Source: Rotaria socialis
Lineage: Eukaryota > Rotifera > Eurotatoria > Philodinida > Philodinidae
Direction of reading: 5' to 3'
Length of the DNA stretch: 64,000 bases
NCBI GenBank assembly: GCA_905331475.1
Contig: CAJNYU010001443.1
Span: 20,672 to 84,671 of the forward strand
In this document: positions 47,068 through 61,087 of the stretch, piece after piece
Layout of the letters: the number at the start of each line of letters is the position of its first letter
Numbering within the stretch: the first letter of the stretch is position 1
Made by a program: the position numbers and the translations under genes
Notes under the pieces: model-generated
Databases searched by the model: none
Seen by the model: only the letters and a program-made list of their open reading frames with translations
What the model was told of the DNA's origin: nothing

Positions 47068-48541
47068 AAATAAAATCTAATTCTTTTTCTTTTTTTTTTG
47101 TTGTTGCCTGCTCATATTAACTTATGTGGAAAATTTTTTATATATACATGTGTAAAAAACCGAGAGATATTTGAAAAAATTTCCATATTTTTCCTATTGT
47201 CATATAAATATATGTAGGGAAGTGCTGGAACTATTGTTGAAACCTCGATGGGAATTACACAACAACAAAACAATCATTTGGGCACAAAAAAACAAATGAT
47301 TTTTGTTATGTTTCCATTGTTTTGTTATGCCACCTAATCCGCCATGTTGAATGAAGAATTGTTGAAATATGATGAATAATAAACGAAACTGAAACCTTTC
47401 GTATGCAAACATCAACCTCTAATAATATACCCATTTAGTAAATATACGATTGTTTCGTTACCACAGCTGGGCTTTCATTCTCGTCTCACTCATTTTTCAA
47501 GTCATTGAACGCAATAGAAGTAGTATATTGTGGCTGTTGGTATTTTGCCCTGCTAACAGGCCATCGAGTGGTCCTTTGTTCTGTCTGCTGATATACTATT
47601 GTGTCGTATATTGGAAGAACAATCGCAGACAGAAGAGACACAGACAGACAGAACGAGAGAGAAAGCGAGCAAACAAGGGAGCGAATAAGCTAGAAGAGAA
47701 AAGTGCATACCAGAATATACATATTGGCATGTCTGAGATGTCTGTCGGATAAAACGACAGTTATATTCAAAGACTAAAGTAAGTTGAATGTCACATCAAG
47801 CAAACCGATAAAAAAATAGTCAAAAAACAAAAAAGTTTTCTCATGCATAATCGATGTCGTTTTTTGATTGCATTTTTTTTACATCTACAAATGAGTAGAA
47901 AAAGAAAAATTGAGAATATTTTGTCAACTTCAACAACTTTTACTTTTCTTTCTCCTGTGAATCGTTTTATTTTCTTGCTCTAAGCGAACAAGGAATCATG
48001 AAGCTTGATTAAAACGCAGGCGTATATTTTCATATTGACAACTATATGTGTTTGTATCTAACTTAATACATTTGATTTTCATATTAAAGAATGTTTTGGT
48101 GTTTTTTTTTTTACTCCGGATCTTTTTTTTTGTTGTATTCAGGAAATAACAGAAAATAGCACGAGATAAGATGTAAGAGATTTTGCGCATTCAAAGAGCA
48201 TCGTCTAAAATTGATGTAATGAAATTTTGCCTATATCATCATTATTTTTTTCTGTCCGATGAACTCATTCTGTTGCCTGCTCTTTACTGTTTTTCTCTTC
48301 TCTTTGTCTCTCTTCTTCACTCTGCATATTCAAGTTTTTTTGTAGTTATTCTTTCATCTCATAAAAAGAGAACACAACAACATACAAGTCAATTTTGACT
48401 ATTATTCTCCCTATATATATATATATATATATCTCGATTACTACTTTGACTGATAGTGAACATTCTTCTTTGCCACCAGCTAACATAAGAAAAAATATAA
48501 TTTTTCGTGGTTGTTACAGGTCTTAAAGCTATACTCCAACA
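47068..48541. other. Intergenic, presumed 5' region of the RhoGEF gene
   Basis: No supported gene. A 71-codon frame at 47200-47415 and a 100-codon frame at 47450-47752 have no domain. A TA run at 48413-48431 lies about 110 bp before the RhoGEF start. The acceptor-like region just before 48542 is not decisive. Confidence 0.45.
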
Positions 48542-49598
48542 ATGACAAGTTCGAATAAAGTTCGTCGTTATCTGCAGCATCATAAGCTTAATTCTGCAGA
48601 TTCCAATAATTGTCAAGAGTCTGTCGCACAATTGTTAGTTGCCGATTCAACGTCGTTGACAGCTACGATGCGCAAATTTAAAGGCAAAACTCAACAACAG
48701 TCATCAACAACAAGAATATTAATCCCACAAATTTGTGTTGATAACAATGATGATGACGATGTTTATGATGATGATCGGCATGTTGCTATACTCAATGATT
48801 TTGATCAAGTTCTAGATAATGAATTAAAACGTGCGACTGTTTTACGTACATTATCACTTAAACAAAAGGAATCAACACAACATATAGAAATGCCTATTAA
48901 TCAACAACGAAGTTATTCATTTGCACTTGGTTCAAAAAGCAATTTACACGGTGAAAACGATAATAATAATGATGATGATGACGACGAATCTATGAATATA
49001 AGACAATCCAAAGCAGTGAAACAGCGAGCTAATTCTAAGTCAAGTTTGTCAAAAGAGACATTTTCACGTTTATTTCAGTCTCTTACATTTCGGACAGGGA
49101 GTCAATTAACGTCAAAAATATCCATTACAAAAACGGATTCTCAAAATCAGCAACATTCATGTCTAGCTTGTCAAAACTATCAAACTCTTGATTTAATACC
49201 TAAAAATAGAAAACGTCCATCTATATTTGGTGTTCTCGTTTCAAAACTTAATACATCAACAAACACATTCGGAAATTCTATGAAACGTTGTTCCGTATGT
49301 AAAAGACCATTATCAAAATCAATTTCAAATAATGATGCTAATCAGCAATTATCATTATCAAAAACGCCTCATGATCACAAGCCATTATTTTCACTTACTG
49401 AACGCCGTCAAAGTTTACCATCATTATTACATAATCTCTTGGAACCATCATCATCTGCACAACATCGTCCATCAATTTCAACCGTATTAAATCATATTTT
49501 AGTCGATAATGTCAATCATGAACAACAACAATCATCAACATTATCTCAATCATCTACTTCATTAACAGAATCAGATGATAGCAGTGATCATCATAATA

Positions 49599-49641
<43 letters not shown>

Positions 49642-52600
49642 CTCATTTCAACAACGACAACACTTCAATTACGACGATCCATTTCAACTGACTGAAAAAG
49701 TAAGTAGACCGACTCAGATGAGCTTATCCTTAGTCAAGAAAATTGTTTGTCTAAATGCGGCACGCGTGCTGTCAACAAAACTACGTATTTACATATAGTA
49801 TATATACAGAGTGAAGGTCAAGTGTTAATACTGCTCATTTCAATAAAACAAAAGAGAGAGAGAGAGAGAGAGAGAAAGCTTATTATTGCTTGACCCTGAT
49901 ACATCTATATCTATACATCGATACTCTGCCGTCGAGACGGTAATAATGATCAGTAGTATCGACGGTATTGATTTGTTATTGTTACTACTGTAGAGACGAT
50001 CGTCTACGATTAGTTCTGGTGAGAATAGGAACAATGATGGCAATGACATTTTCAGAGTATAATTATATAGCTAAAACATAGTCAATACTGATGGTCAAGC
50101 CAGACAGAATGAATGAGTAAATGAGTTTGAGTATGCTTTCTTTTTATCACGGCCATGTCAGACATTGCATCGTATTACACACGCACATTTATAAATACAT
50201 ATGAGAATCACATCAGTGATAGTTACTGACCTTTTCTTCGTTTTTTTTTGCCTATTCCTTTGCTTTGTATGTCTGAATGGCATGAACCGTCTGTCGACTT
50301 CTCTTGATGATGATTACCTTCAATTATGCAGCCTTGTTCTGTCATATCACATCAAGAATGTTTGACTTACTGCTGTCAAAGAGACTAATCGTCATGGTAA
50401 TAGTGATACTACTTGACCATCACGAGCGCCCTTTCTTTCGCCATTGAGACGATCGATTTGAAGATGCTTGTTAAAACACCTTTTCATTTTTTAAAAGTTA
50501 ATAAGAAACAAAAAATTTTCTATATGAAAGATATGCAAATTGAACTTTAATGTGTAATCTATTCAATAGACGAAATAAAATTTAAAAAATAAATACTCAA
50601 ACACTTCAATAACGATCATTTTCTTCGACCGCTTGTGATTTGTCTCCTCTTTTCGTGAATGCGCTTGTTGTGTGACGAGAACCAATTTTACATGCCGACC
50701 ATCATATGGCACGTCCGTCATTGGTATGGACGCCCTAATTCAATCTTAACGTAGTCTGCACGCATGCGCATGTTTAAACAGCAGAAACGAAAAGCAAACA
50801 GCATCAATTTTTAATTCATGTGCTACTCGTTTGCTAAAATAAAGAACTGCTTCATTAAGCACATGTCTGTTGATTTGTTAATATCGGCGTTTCATTTCTT
50901 TTCTTTTTCTTTTTTCTCCTTCTCGTTTAATTGGCAATAGGAAATGTCTGTCACCTAACCTTGCTTTTCTTATTAGATCATCGTAAAGATGAAATATGAG
51001 TATTTATTTTATACTGTTCTCGATTTTATTAAATAAAGACAGAATCCTTGATTAAAATGAAAAGAAAAGAAGAAAAAAAATACTTAGACGCTATATTCAT
51101 TGTTATTTTAATTAAATCCAAGGCGATGAAATATAAACAATAATAGTAAAACTAAAGTCTCGTGAGAGAGAGTGAGAGACAGTGAGAGAGAAAAAAAGAT
51201 GAAGACTTCTTATTATAATAAAATACTACATGACGAAAAGAAATAGAATTTGAAAATGCATGTCTTGCATTTCTATGTTAATGAGAAAAGAAAGCACAAA
51301 ATTTTTTTTATATGGATCAATTTTAGTCTGGCAATAAAGATGAAAATGACAATGAACTCACGTTGGATCATGGTGAGTACCTTTTAGAATGATGTGAAAG
51401 AATTTTTATTAAATCTCTTTTTCTCTTTAAAAATCAAAATTATTTCAGGTGAACTACATGATTTATGTATTATGAATAGTAACGAGTCAACCAATGAACA
51501 TGTTACCAACCAACACTTTTTACATCCACCCGAGTAAGTTGTTGTCTTTTAGAAATAAGATAGAGATAAATATCATTTTTTAAATAGTAACATATGATTT
51601 CGGATTATATATATACATATTTTTTTTGTTCGTCATAATTCAACAATAAACGATGAGGACATTTTGATATAAAGGCAATGCCCTTTATCGAAAATAATTT
51701 TATCTCACAGATGTAACAACAAAAATTTCTAGAATATTTTTCATTATTCTTAACTAATGAATAACTTATATTGCGCATACATAGAACTATCAAATGTAAT
51801 TGAAATTGTAATTGTTTACATGTCGACATGGATATGATTGTGATAACGGATATAAAAGGAATTCATCGTCTAATTAATCTTGCGTTTTTTCCTATAAATT
51901 CTCGTTGTTCACATCGATACTAAGTAAATAAACTTCACTATTTGTACAGCGATTGTTCACACCTCATATCATCTGATAGAGATAGTGACAAGAAAACATA
52001 GAGAAAGAGAAAGAGAGAGAGAAGAAGAGGGACGGAGATGAATAAAACAAATGTAGGCTAAACAATCACTAGGTGATTTTCAATTTGTTAACAAAATAAA
52101 GAAAGTCATCATTTGATGTATCGAATTTAATCTATTTTAATATATATATGACTGATTTAAGAAAACCAAGGTTTGAATAATAATGAAAATTAATTTAATT
52201 TTATAAATAAAAAAAATAAAATTCTAATCTATATTATTTCTCTAGAGAAAAATCTCGTAGTCTACTAGTTAATGTTTTTCGTACACGTCGATCAAATGTT
52301 ATTTTGGATTCAAATGATGTATGAAATATTGTTTTCTTTTGGCTTATTTTAATTCATGTTTTTTGGTTTTTATTTTATTAGACTAATGTCGTTGGTAAAC
52401 AATTAAGTGCTTCAGTTATTAATCTTGCTACATCAATGGGCATACATCGAAGAAATAGTGCAATACCGACTATACAAGAATCAACGCCTGATCAGCGAAA
52501 ACATGCCGTATCAGAAGAAAATTTACTAGCAATCGTATGTATGCTATTAATTAGGAGACTTTGTTTTTTTTTATTTTGTCAATATAAAAAACCTTCGGTT

Positions 52601-55600
52601 TAATTGGCTTTTATACGGAGAAGAGTTTATTTATTTGTAAATGAATGTTTACTGACAAGGACGTATGTTATCGATGTGATGCCGATTAGATAGAATAAAC
52701 TTTTTATTGAAAGAAATTCGGATTTGAATTATTGTGTAGACGACTAACAATGTTAATTGAATATAGTCGATATGTAAAGAAAAAAAAACGCCGGCCTTGA
52801 TGATAATTGTCTGAGCTATTATTTTATTCTCTATTCTTGTTTTAGGATAATACATATATTTATTTTAATAATATTAATGGGCAAAATTTTAAAGAAAAAT
52901 TAAAATATTCAACTATATCCGAAGATACAACTCTACGGTAACAATAAACGAGCTTATAAAATAACTTCTCTAATTCATCGTTTGTAGTGAAATGTTAATA
53001 AAACTATTCGAAAAATACCATCTTTCGCTTGATACGTACAATATTTGCTTGCGAAGTGCACCCACTTTACCATTGTCCATGGATCAACCAGTTAAACATC
53101 TTTTATTGGATGATCTTGTTGTAACAGGTATTAAAAACAAAAAGCTTGCTTATGTAATTTTCTTCCTCTAATTATCCATAAAATCTTTTTTTTTGTCTTG
53201 TCTTTCAACAAAAAAAGAAGTCACGTGACAGTTTCTTTCTTTGCAATGCTTATGTATATATGTATATACAATGATGCAACATATGGAGTTATCTTGATAT
53301 GTCATCACTGATGTTCAAAGTTAAACTAGTTTTGTAGAAGAAAATTAGAAACACAAAAAGAAAATAAGAAAGAACAAAGAATCTTATCGAAAATGACAAT
53401 ATCATTTGATGAGATCGATTGATGAGATTTAGTTTGTCAGTCATCCATAGAAAATATTCTATTCAAGGCAAAGCCAAAAAACTAAATTTATCAATACTGT
53501 TGTTATTGTCCTACATAGTTCTTGCATAATTCTCCGTCTCTCGCTCGCTCTCTGTCTCTATCTCTCTGCGTTTCTTATCTTCCTTCTGCGACTAGCATTT
53601 GTTGCTTCTTGTCTTCATTCGGTGCTCATTGAAAAGAAAAACATCGCCATTCGGAGAAGTCATTTTGTAAAAAAACAAAAACTATGAACCATGCAGATAC
53701 TTCACAAGTTCGTCGATTATCTTTCTGTCGACAATTATCCGATGTATTAAAATTTAAACGTAGATCATTAGGTTCAAATAGTAAATATCCTATGTTGCCA
53801 TCATCAAAAACAACGTCACGTTTACCAGTGTCATCATCGACATTTTCCTGGAATTGTACATTAGTTGAAGATGATTCTTCAGCAAAAGAAGCTTTTAAAA
53901 TTTTATCAACGAATTTGATTACAAGAAGAATTTCAATCGATATTCATTGTTTAGCGAAAGAAAAAGTTATCAGTTATGATGATCTAGTTTTTGTAGCGTC
54001 AAATGAAGACGAACAAACAATGGATGATAAACCGGAAGAAAATGGTCTCTATCTCTTTTTTTCTCTTTTTTTCCCAACTTTTTATGCTTCAAAACGACAA
54101 AAGACAAAAAATATATTGAAATTTTTCTGTTCTCTTCTATTTAGAAACAACAAATCGACTATCGACTAAAACATCGATTGGAAAAGAAAGAACTGAAAAA
54201 AGAAATTCAATTGGCTCAGCAATCTTATCATTAGTAAGTTATCCGAACTATTTAGGTCCATTGACTAATAGAGTAAATTAGGCAATGTATACATTTACAT
54301 AAATATATTACTCGTAAGTATTAGATAAACACTTGACAGCCGTTAATAGACAATCAAGGAATAAGACAAACACCTGTTTGTCATCGTCGAAATCAAGGAA
54401 AAGAAGGAAAAACATATTAATCGGTGTATATGATCGATATCATATTGTTAGTTTCCTTTTTCTTTATAGTACGGATGAGATGAAAAAACAAAGAAAAACG
54501 TGACCTTCTTATCATGGTTTATAGACATGGTTACAGACATATCACAAGCGACTTTTTTCTATCTCTCTCGCTCTCTCACAGCTTTTCTCATTAATTGGTT
54601 CCGATTTTGGATTATCGTCATTAATAGATGAGTAGAATATTTGTTGCGCATATTCTTATAGTAGGCACAATTTTGTTATATCATATATTTTCATATATCT
54701 TGAATTCCGAAGATTAGCTTCATTTACTGTAAAAAACTCCCATAGACTCCTGGAAATACGCTGCGTCTACCAATTACTATTTGTTATTTGTTAAATTTAA
54801 TATCATTAAGTGCGAATCTAGTCAACACGCATGAGATGGAACAATTGAAGAGAAAAATAAATACATTATTATATTACATTTCTTTATTTTTAATTCTTCT
54901 TGTTACTTAGAATTCCAAGTCTCTATCGAAACGTTTATCAAGTCACTGTATGATGTTAGAAAGTGATGAAACTCATGACTCTAAATCAATAAATCAATCT
55001 AGTCGAACAAATAAAACCAATCGTTCAAGTATATTTACTAGCAGTATATTTACTCGGGTAAAAACAAAGTTAATCCTCTATGGTTAATTAATAGACTTTT
55101 GACTCGTTTCTTGTTTTAGGATGTGAATGATTCGACAGAACGTCCAGAAAGTAATCTTTCATTTATTCGTCGTAAATGTGATGAATGGTTAATACATGGT
55201 TTACCAAAATTAGCTCAATTGCAATTTTCAATCAATGAATGTAATTTAATTATTGACAAAGAATGGCAACCATTTTTAAACGAGCAATCTCGAGCAGTAA
55301 AATTTATTTTTATACAATATCAAATTGACTTGATTCAATTTCTTTTTAGCTTCTATCTGAAACAATAAAACTTCAACAGGAAGCAATCTATGAAATGCTT
55401 TCGACTGAAGTTTCCTATATTCGTCAAATATTAACAATGACTGATATATTTATGACAAGTATTAACATATTAAAATCATCTCAACGTGATGGAATTTTCA
55501 ATGATATTGATATGGATAAATTATTTTCAAATATTAAAGATGTACTAGATGGAAATTTATTATTTTGGAAAGAAATTTTATTACCGATGAGAGTTAAACT

Positions 55601-58600
55601 TCAACAAACGGGTTTACCGATGGATCCATCGGATTTAAAAGATGGATTTATGAAGGTAATTTAAGTACATTTTTCTTTTTGTTTAAAAAAAAACGTTTTT
55701 TTTCTTTAGTTTGATATTTATTTTAAACCTTATCTTCATTATGTTCTTGATCAAAAAGCAAGCGCAGAATATTTTAAACAGAAATTTTCTCGTGATGACT
55801 TATTTCAACATTTAATTACTGTAAGAAAATATAATAAAACAAATTGTGAATTTCATGTTTCTATTTTTTTGCTTTTAGTGGATTGAAGCTAATTTTACTA
55901 ATCGATTATCATTTTCCGATCTAACAATTAAACCATTACAAAGACTTACACGATATAAATTATTACTTGAAGCTATACAAAAGAAAACGCAAGAAACTCG
56001 ACAAAGAAATGATCTACTGGAAATGGTAAATAGAAAAACAAATTTCGCATGATCTTAGAATCAATGCACCCGCGTTTTGATTGAGTCGTAAATAGACGAA
56101 GAAAAATAACGGAAGTTCTATTTGGAATATTTAGTTTCAATTTCCTAGTAAATTTAATAGAAGAAAGCTAGCCAAGATTTGAGTTCGAATGCGAAAACAA
56201 AGTAGACTATCGTCTAGGAAATATTATAAGTGTCTACTCATAGTCGGATAATCAAGCGAAATAGATATTGAATAGAAAAATTATGAGACATTATTCCCAA
56301 GCTATTTACTTCGCTGATCTTTTTATACACGAATAAATTAGATTAGATAAAATTCTAATTAATATACTGATCTTATCAAGATTTAGTTTTTTTCTGAAGC
56401 GTCTCAATTTTCTCAGCGAATCTTGATCGGAAACTTCATCAACGTGAAGCTCTCGTTTATAAATAAAATTTCATCGTCTTTTTTTACATGGAATCTTTTG
56501 TGAAAATATAGTCCCGAGAGTGATCCATCAATTTCAATTGACTTCAGGTCTATTCATAGAGTTCAATGAAGCGATCGCTATAACATCACAAATGTACTTT
56601 GATATGCATATTCGTTTAAAATATGAATACACTCTTTAGCTATAGCTATAATATTTTAATAATATGGTGTACGTTTATCTATTAAGAATATATTTTCTAG
56701 TGGAGATCAAGCTAGCGTCACAAAGTCAGTATTTATAGAGCAACTCGTGATACTATCACGTAAAAATTCTCATGAAAATTGATACTCACACTTGGGGATC
56801 TTTTCTATCGATACTATTTTTCATAATATTCATAGAACACCCAGTGACAGATATTCGGTGATTTCAATCAAACTATTGTGCTACAAAATCCAATCCGCAA
56901 TTTGATTGATAATTTTGATTTTAATCGACCGGCATTGACCCCAAATTTAATGCTATTGCTAGCCCAGTGGAAATTAGTTTGATTGAAATCGGATTGTTTT
57001 CCAGTAAAATCCACATTGTCAATCGACTGATAATTTCGAATTGTGCTACAGAACAATCAGATTTTAATCAAACTAATTTCCACTGGGCTAGCAGTAACAT
57101 CACGTTTGGGTTCAATGGCGATCGATTATAATCAAAATTATCAATCCGATTGTGAATTGGATTTTGTTGCACAATAATTTGATTGAAATCAGCGAATATT
57201 TTTCACTGGGGCAGCATCGTTGTTTTCGAACATCTATATCGGGGATGAAATTTCCAAAAATAATGAAATCTTATCTATCCGTTTGTTTTACTCAAGTGGA
57301 TGTCGTGAGTTAAAGGCAATTTTATTGAATAGTAATTTTTTTTTATTTTTTATTTGTTAACCCCCCCCCCCCCCCCCCAAAGAAAGGTCGATATGAAAAT
57401 GGATTAGAAGCCCCAGGGCTTGTATTATGGATGGGGCAGGCGGAGTTTACTTGTCTTCGGCATGTTTGAACATTATTTCTTCGTCGATAAATTAATATTT
57501 TAAAAGCAATTTTTGTTTTCGTTTTTACTATAAATTGTATTTATTTAGATTCAAAAAGTTGCCACATTTGTAAATCGTGTTAATTCAAAATTACATAATC
57601 AAGAACAAGAAGAACGTGTTCGTCAGATCAATGATCATATAGGACCATATGAAAATGTAATAGCACCACCTGAACTGACTTCTGTAAGTATTTTTATTTA
57701 GTATTTTTGTGAAACATTTTCAATTCTTTTCTATTTAAAAGATTCTTCAAGAATACAATCGTGATTCAATGTCAAATCGATTAAATCTTCTTGAAGATAT
57801 GCCGTTACATGTTCGAGGTTATCGCCGTCAAATTATTCAACAAGGTCCCATGAAAATGAAAGATGCAAAAAATAGTCAAGATGTTTATTGTTATCTTTTT
57901 TCCGATATGTTTCTTATTACAAAGTGTGGAAAACGAAGTGGTTCAACAGCTACATCTCTATCATCAATGACAAACGATGCACAATCGAACCGTGGAACAT
58001 CAAATCTATCAAATAAAATTCTGAAGTTACCTATTCGCATTGATCGTATCAATGTTCGAGAATATGATCGACGTGGTGGAAGTAGTAACAGTAATACAGA
58101 ACCGAGCATTGTAAGTAATATCTGCTACTGTTGACTTATACGCTTTATTTTTTATATCTCATTCAAGAATCGATTATAGTTTTTCACCTTATCGTAGAGG
58201 ATCGAAATAGTAGGCGGTAATTTATGTTCCCTGATAAACTAAGTGAAGTTTTATATGCATGAAGCCTTTACTTGTCTAGTAAACAGATAAAAATCATCAT
58301 CTAATAATTGATAACCTTTGACTTATGTGTTATAGATGGCCATCGCGGTTGCAGAAGCGTGACCATGGACATCTGTGGCGGAACAAATTCTGTGCTAATT
58401 TTTTTTGTGCTAATATTTCACTAGATTCAAACAGTAGCAGAGCCGTCAGAAAGAACGTTTTTAGAAATTTGACTATTAGCATTATAGACTAGATAATTTG
58501 CTATGTTTTCACTATCAAGTCATGAAAACATGTAATTACTATTAGTTATTCATTATGACACACACTTTTTTTCTTTTTTAAATTAATTCTTTTTTTCTTT

Positions 58601-60234
58601 TTGACTTCTTTTAAGGCATCATTTGTCGCAATAGTCTTTTCCGAATATAATTTAATTGAAAGTGCCTATTTATTTCAAACAAATTTAAGTAAACAATGGA
58701 TAGACAATATCCGTCGAACAAAAACAAATTTTAATCTATTAATGGAAGAATCAAAAATCAAATATCAAACTATACATCATCCAGTATCACCACCATGTTG
58801 TACAGTATCAACAAATACCATACATCAATCTCTTCCAAGTCTTTCGTTACCATTAATGGAATTATCTCCGCTGACCGTTAATGAAACAAGTTCTTTGAAA
58901 GATGATGCTCGACGTCTATCAAAAGTTGAATCGAATGTATTTAAAATCGTCGAACAAACACGACGAAATTCTCGTACTGATCGTAAAAATTTCGGTCGAT
59001 ATTTTACAGCCGATGGTTCGAGTACACATGGGTCTAACTCATCCTCGCCACCCATAAAACAACTTTTATCATCTTCAACAACAATTATTAAACGTATGTC
59101 ATGGAATAATGATCAAGCAATGGAAAAAAATGATTCATCATTAATCACAAATTCATTTCGAAGTGTACATAGTTCAAGTGGTGTTAGTTCAACAGGATCA
59201 TTTTTATTTAGTACCGATGAAGATTCTTCTATAACAACAACAACAACATCATCATCGATACCTTCGATGGTTCCATCAATTAAAAATGATGAATTCGATG
59301 AGAAAAGTTTAGCATCAACTGTTATTGAAACAGATGATCAATTAGTACGAACTTTATCGATTCCACAATCAGATTTGATTTCTGAAGATTTAATTAAAAG
59401 TAATCTCGAAGATAAAAATAATCAACAACTTATTTCTCAAATATCACCATCAAGTACAAGTACATTGATATCAAATAGTCAAACAATGATTGGTAAGATA
59501 AAATTTCATTTTCTAGAAGCTAAGACTTGCTTAGAACATATAAATAGCATGCATTTAGATGAACGTTTTGTTAAAACATAAAATTGTACGATATGTCTTA
59601 ATTTTTAGAATCAACATCATCAATCAACAATGAAATGCCATCACCTGAATCTTCACTTCGTCGAATACCGTATCCAAGTGTAAGAAAACGAAATCAAATT
59701 CTTTATCGTTCCACTCCGCATCAACAAGAATGTCTTCAAAATAGAATATCTATTGATAATGATATACATTCAATAAAATCTAATGATGATAATACAACAA
59801 CAATTCGAACGAATCATTCTTCTATCGATAATTCATCATTGGTTAGTAGTGGAAACGAAAGTGATTATGATAATAATCAATGTACAGCTATTAAACTACC
59901 GGTGAATGATATTTCTCATTCTAATGAATTAACACGTACAAATGAAACTACTCAACAAGACAACAATGAACAGTCAGATACAATTAAAATAACATCAAAA
60001 GATACTTTGCATAGAGCTAACAAAACAATATCAATTAATCCAACAGCAGCAGCAACATTAGATGATAGTGCACCAACAAATTTTCCATCACTTCTCAAAG
60101 ATCCCATTGGCACTCGACGATTACTTGATATTCGAAGTCATTTATTATTGAATACAACACTTGATGCAACGTAAGTCTTTCCCTATTGATATGATTAATA
60201 ATATCTCTTGTTTTCTTTCTTTAGGGAAGTATAG
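48542..60234 (+). CDS. PLEKHG5: PLEKHG5-like RhoGEF (DH-PH), long isoform
   Basis: Guanine-nucleotide exchange factor, by homology for RhoA. Eighteen exons (48542-49699, 51327-51372, 51449-51533, 52246-52318, 52382-52534, 52846-52937, 52988-53127, 54145-54233, 54911-55057, 55120-55296, 55350-55655, 55710-55820, 55879-56025, 57549-57683, 57742-58110, 58616-59492, 59609-60170, 60225-60234) sum to 1558 residues with the frame closed. The Ser-rich N-terminus has a polyAsn run (AAT repeat, about 49600-49638). A Ras-binding-like region follows (LREMLIKLFEKYHLSLDTYN). The DH domain starts EMLSTEVSYIRQIL and has KPLQRLTRYKLLLEAI (CR3). The PH domain starts QGPMKMKDAKNSQDVYCYLF and ends AYLFQTNLSKQWIDNI. 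These match PLEKHG5 (Syx/Tech) better than other DH proteins. The tail is Ser/Thr-rich and ends DATEV, a class I PDZ ligand. The intron after 56025 carries a foldback element. Confidence 0.88.
49603..49638 (+). repeat. AAT trinucleotide repeat coding polyAsn
   Basis: About 12 AAT codons in frame in exon 1 of the RhoGEF gene, inside a Ser/Asn-rich disordered stretch. It is likely length-polymorphic. Confidence 0.85.
53684..54044 (+). CDS. PLEKHG5: Alternative first coding exon of the RhoGEF gene (short isoform)
   Basis: An open frame starts with ATG at 53684 (MNHADTSQVRRLSFCRQLSD) and runs 120 codons to a GT donor at 54045. It ends with one extra base (G), exactly the phase of the long-isoform exon that ends at 53127. 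Both can therefore join the exon at 54145 to give the same Glu. The exon follows a TC-rich stretch (about 53530-53580). No acceptor in good context precedes it, so it is better read as a first exon with its own promoter than as an internal exon. The short product would be 1096 residues and lack the Ras-binding-like region. Confidence 0.6.
56840..57210. mobile_element. Foldback/MITE with long inverted repeats in a RhoGEF intron
   Basis: The left arm begins CCCAGTGACAGATATTCGG at 56840, and the right arm ends GCGAATATTTTTCACTGGG at 57210. The arms match over about 160 bp (ATTTCAATCAAACTATTGTG against its complement; GCTAGCCCAGTGGAAATTAG is also repeated inverted). Inner copies of CCCAGTGG suggest a nested or duplicated unit. 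No ORF and no clear target duplication. CAGTG ends are common in Tc1/mariner-like MITEs, but this is only suggestive. Confidence 0.75.
57361..57378. repeat. C homopolymer, 18 bp
   Basis: Eighteen consecutive C within the RhoGEF intron, followed by aaagaaagg. See the G tract at 27763. Likely unstable, and its length may be an assembly approximation. Confidence 0.9.
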
Positions 60235-60976
60235 CAATTTAATGGTTGATTCATTTTTTTTCGTTTCTTTTCTTCTTTCTATATATTTTTTCGTTTGTTT
60301 TCATTGTAAAAAGTTTTTTGCTTGTGTGTGACAAACAAATAAAACAGAACAGATTCTTTTGTATTAAACTTCTTCCTCCTATTTTATTACTGACATACAA
60401 TGTAAAATTTTTAGTATCTGCACATCTTTGTGTCAATGAATCTGAACTAGGGAGATACAAAAGCACTTTTTTTGTCTTGCTAAATAGTTTCCTGAGCTCC
60501 CTGCTTTTTGATTCAGAAAAAAAGTTTCTCAGATATCACGATTTGATAGAAGATCTAAATGAATGAACTTGAATGGGTGTTTTCTTAAATCTAGAGCTAT
60601 CATCAACGTTATCATCAGGGTCGATTTACAGATTTCTACTCAGAACAGAATAATAATTATGAAACTAAAAATTTTTGATAAAAAAAGTATACTGTGACCT
60701 AGACATGCACCAAACCCAAACTGTTTGGGTTTGGGTTTGTTCCAATGAGTTTGAGTTTGAGTTTGGGTTCGGGTATTTAGTTGAAGTGCGAGAAAGCCTT
60801 TGCTGTCATTCAATATTCAAATATGACAATACAACTTTGTAGCCTAGTCCAAGTTAGCATAAGCAAAGGTATATAAAGTTCAATTAAAATTTCACTGACT
60901 TCGGCAAATACTTTTGTAATGATCTAAGTACGTGATAGATTATTGCAAACGTTTTGACAGTATATACTAATATCTT
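60235..60976. other. RhoGEF 3' region; TTTGGG word repeat
   Basis: Presumed 3' UTR and intergenic sequence. At 60712-60772 there is a short inverted array: ccaaacccaaac followed by gtttgggtttgggtttg and TTTGAG/TTTGGG units. No gene was seen. Confidence 0.45.
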
Positions 60977-61087
60977 ATTCCCTCTACTGAAAGGAGGGTC
61001 TTACGAAAAATGAGTTAAATGCGTTCGTTCGTCCAATAAGGAAGCAGATGCATAAACTTAATTAACCTCTAACAATATCTGTAGGGA

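Noticed and set aside
49840..50049. 69-codon minus-strand frame in the RhoGEF intron
   Set aside because: Its Leu/Ser run comes from a GA/TC microsatellite; antisense to intron sequence with no other support.
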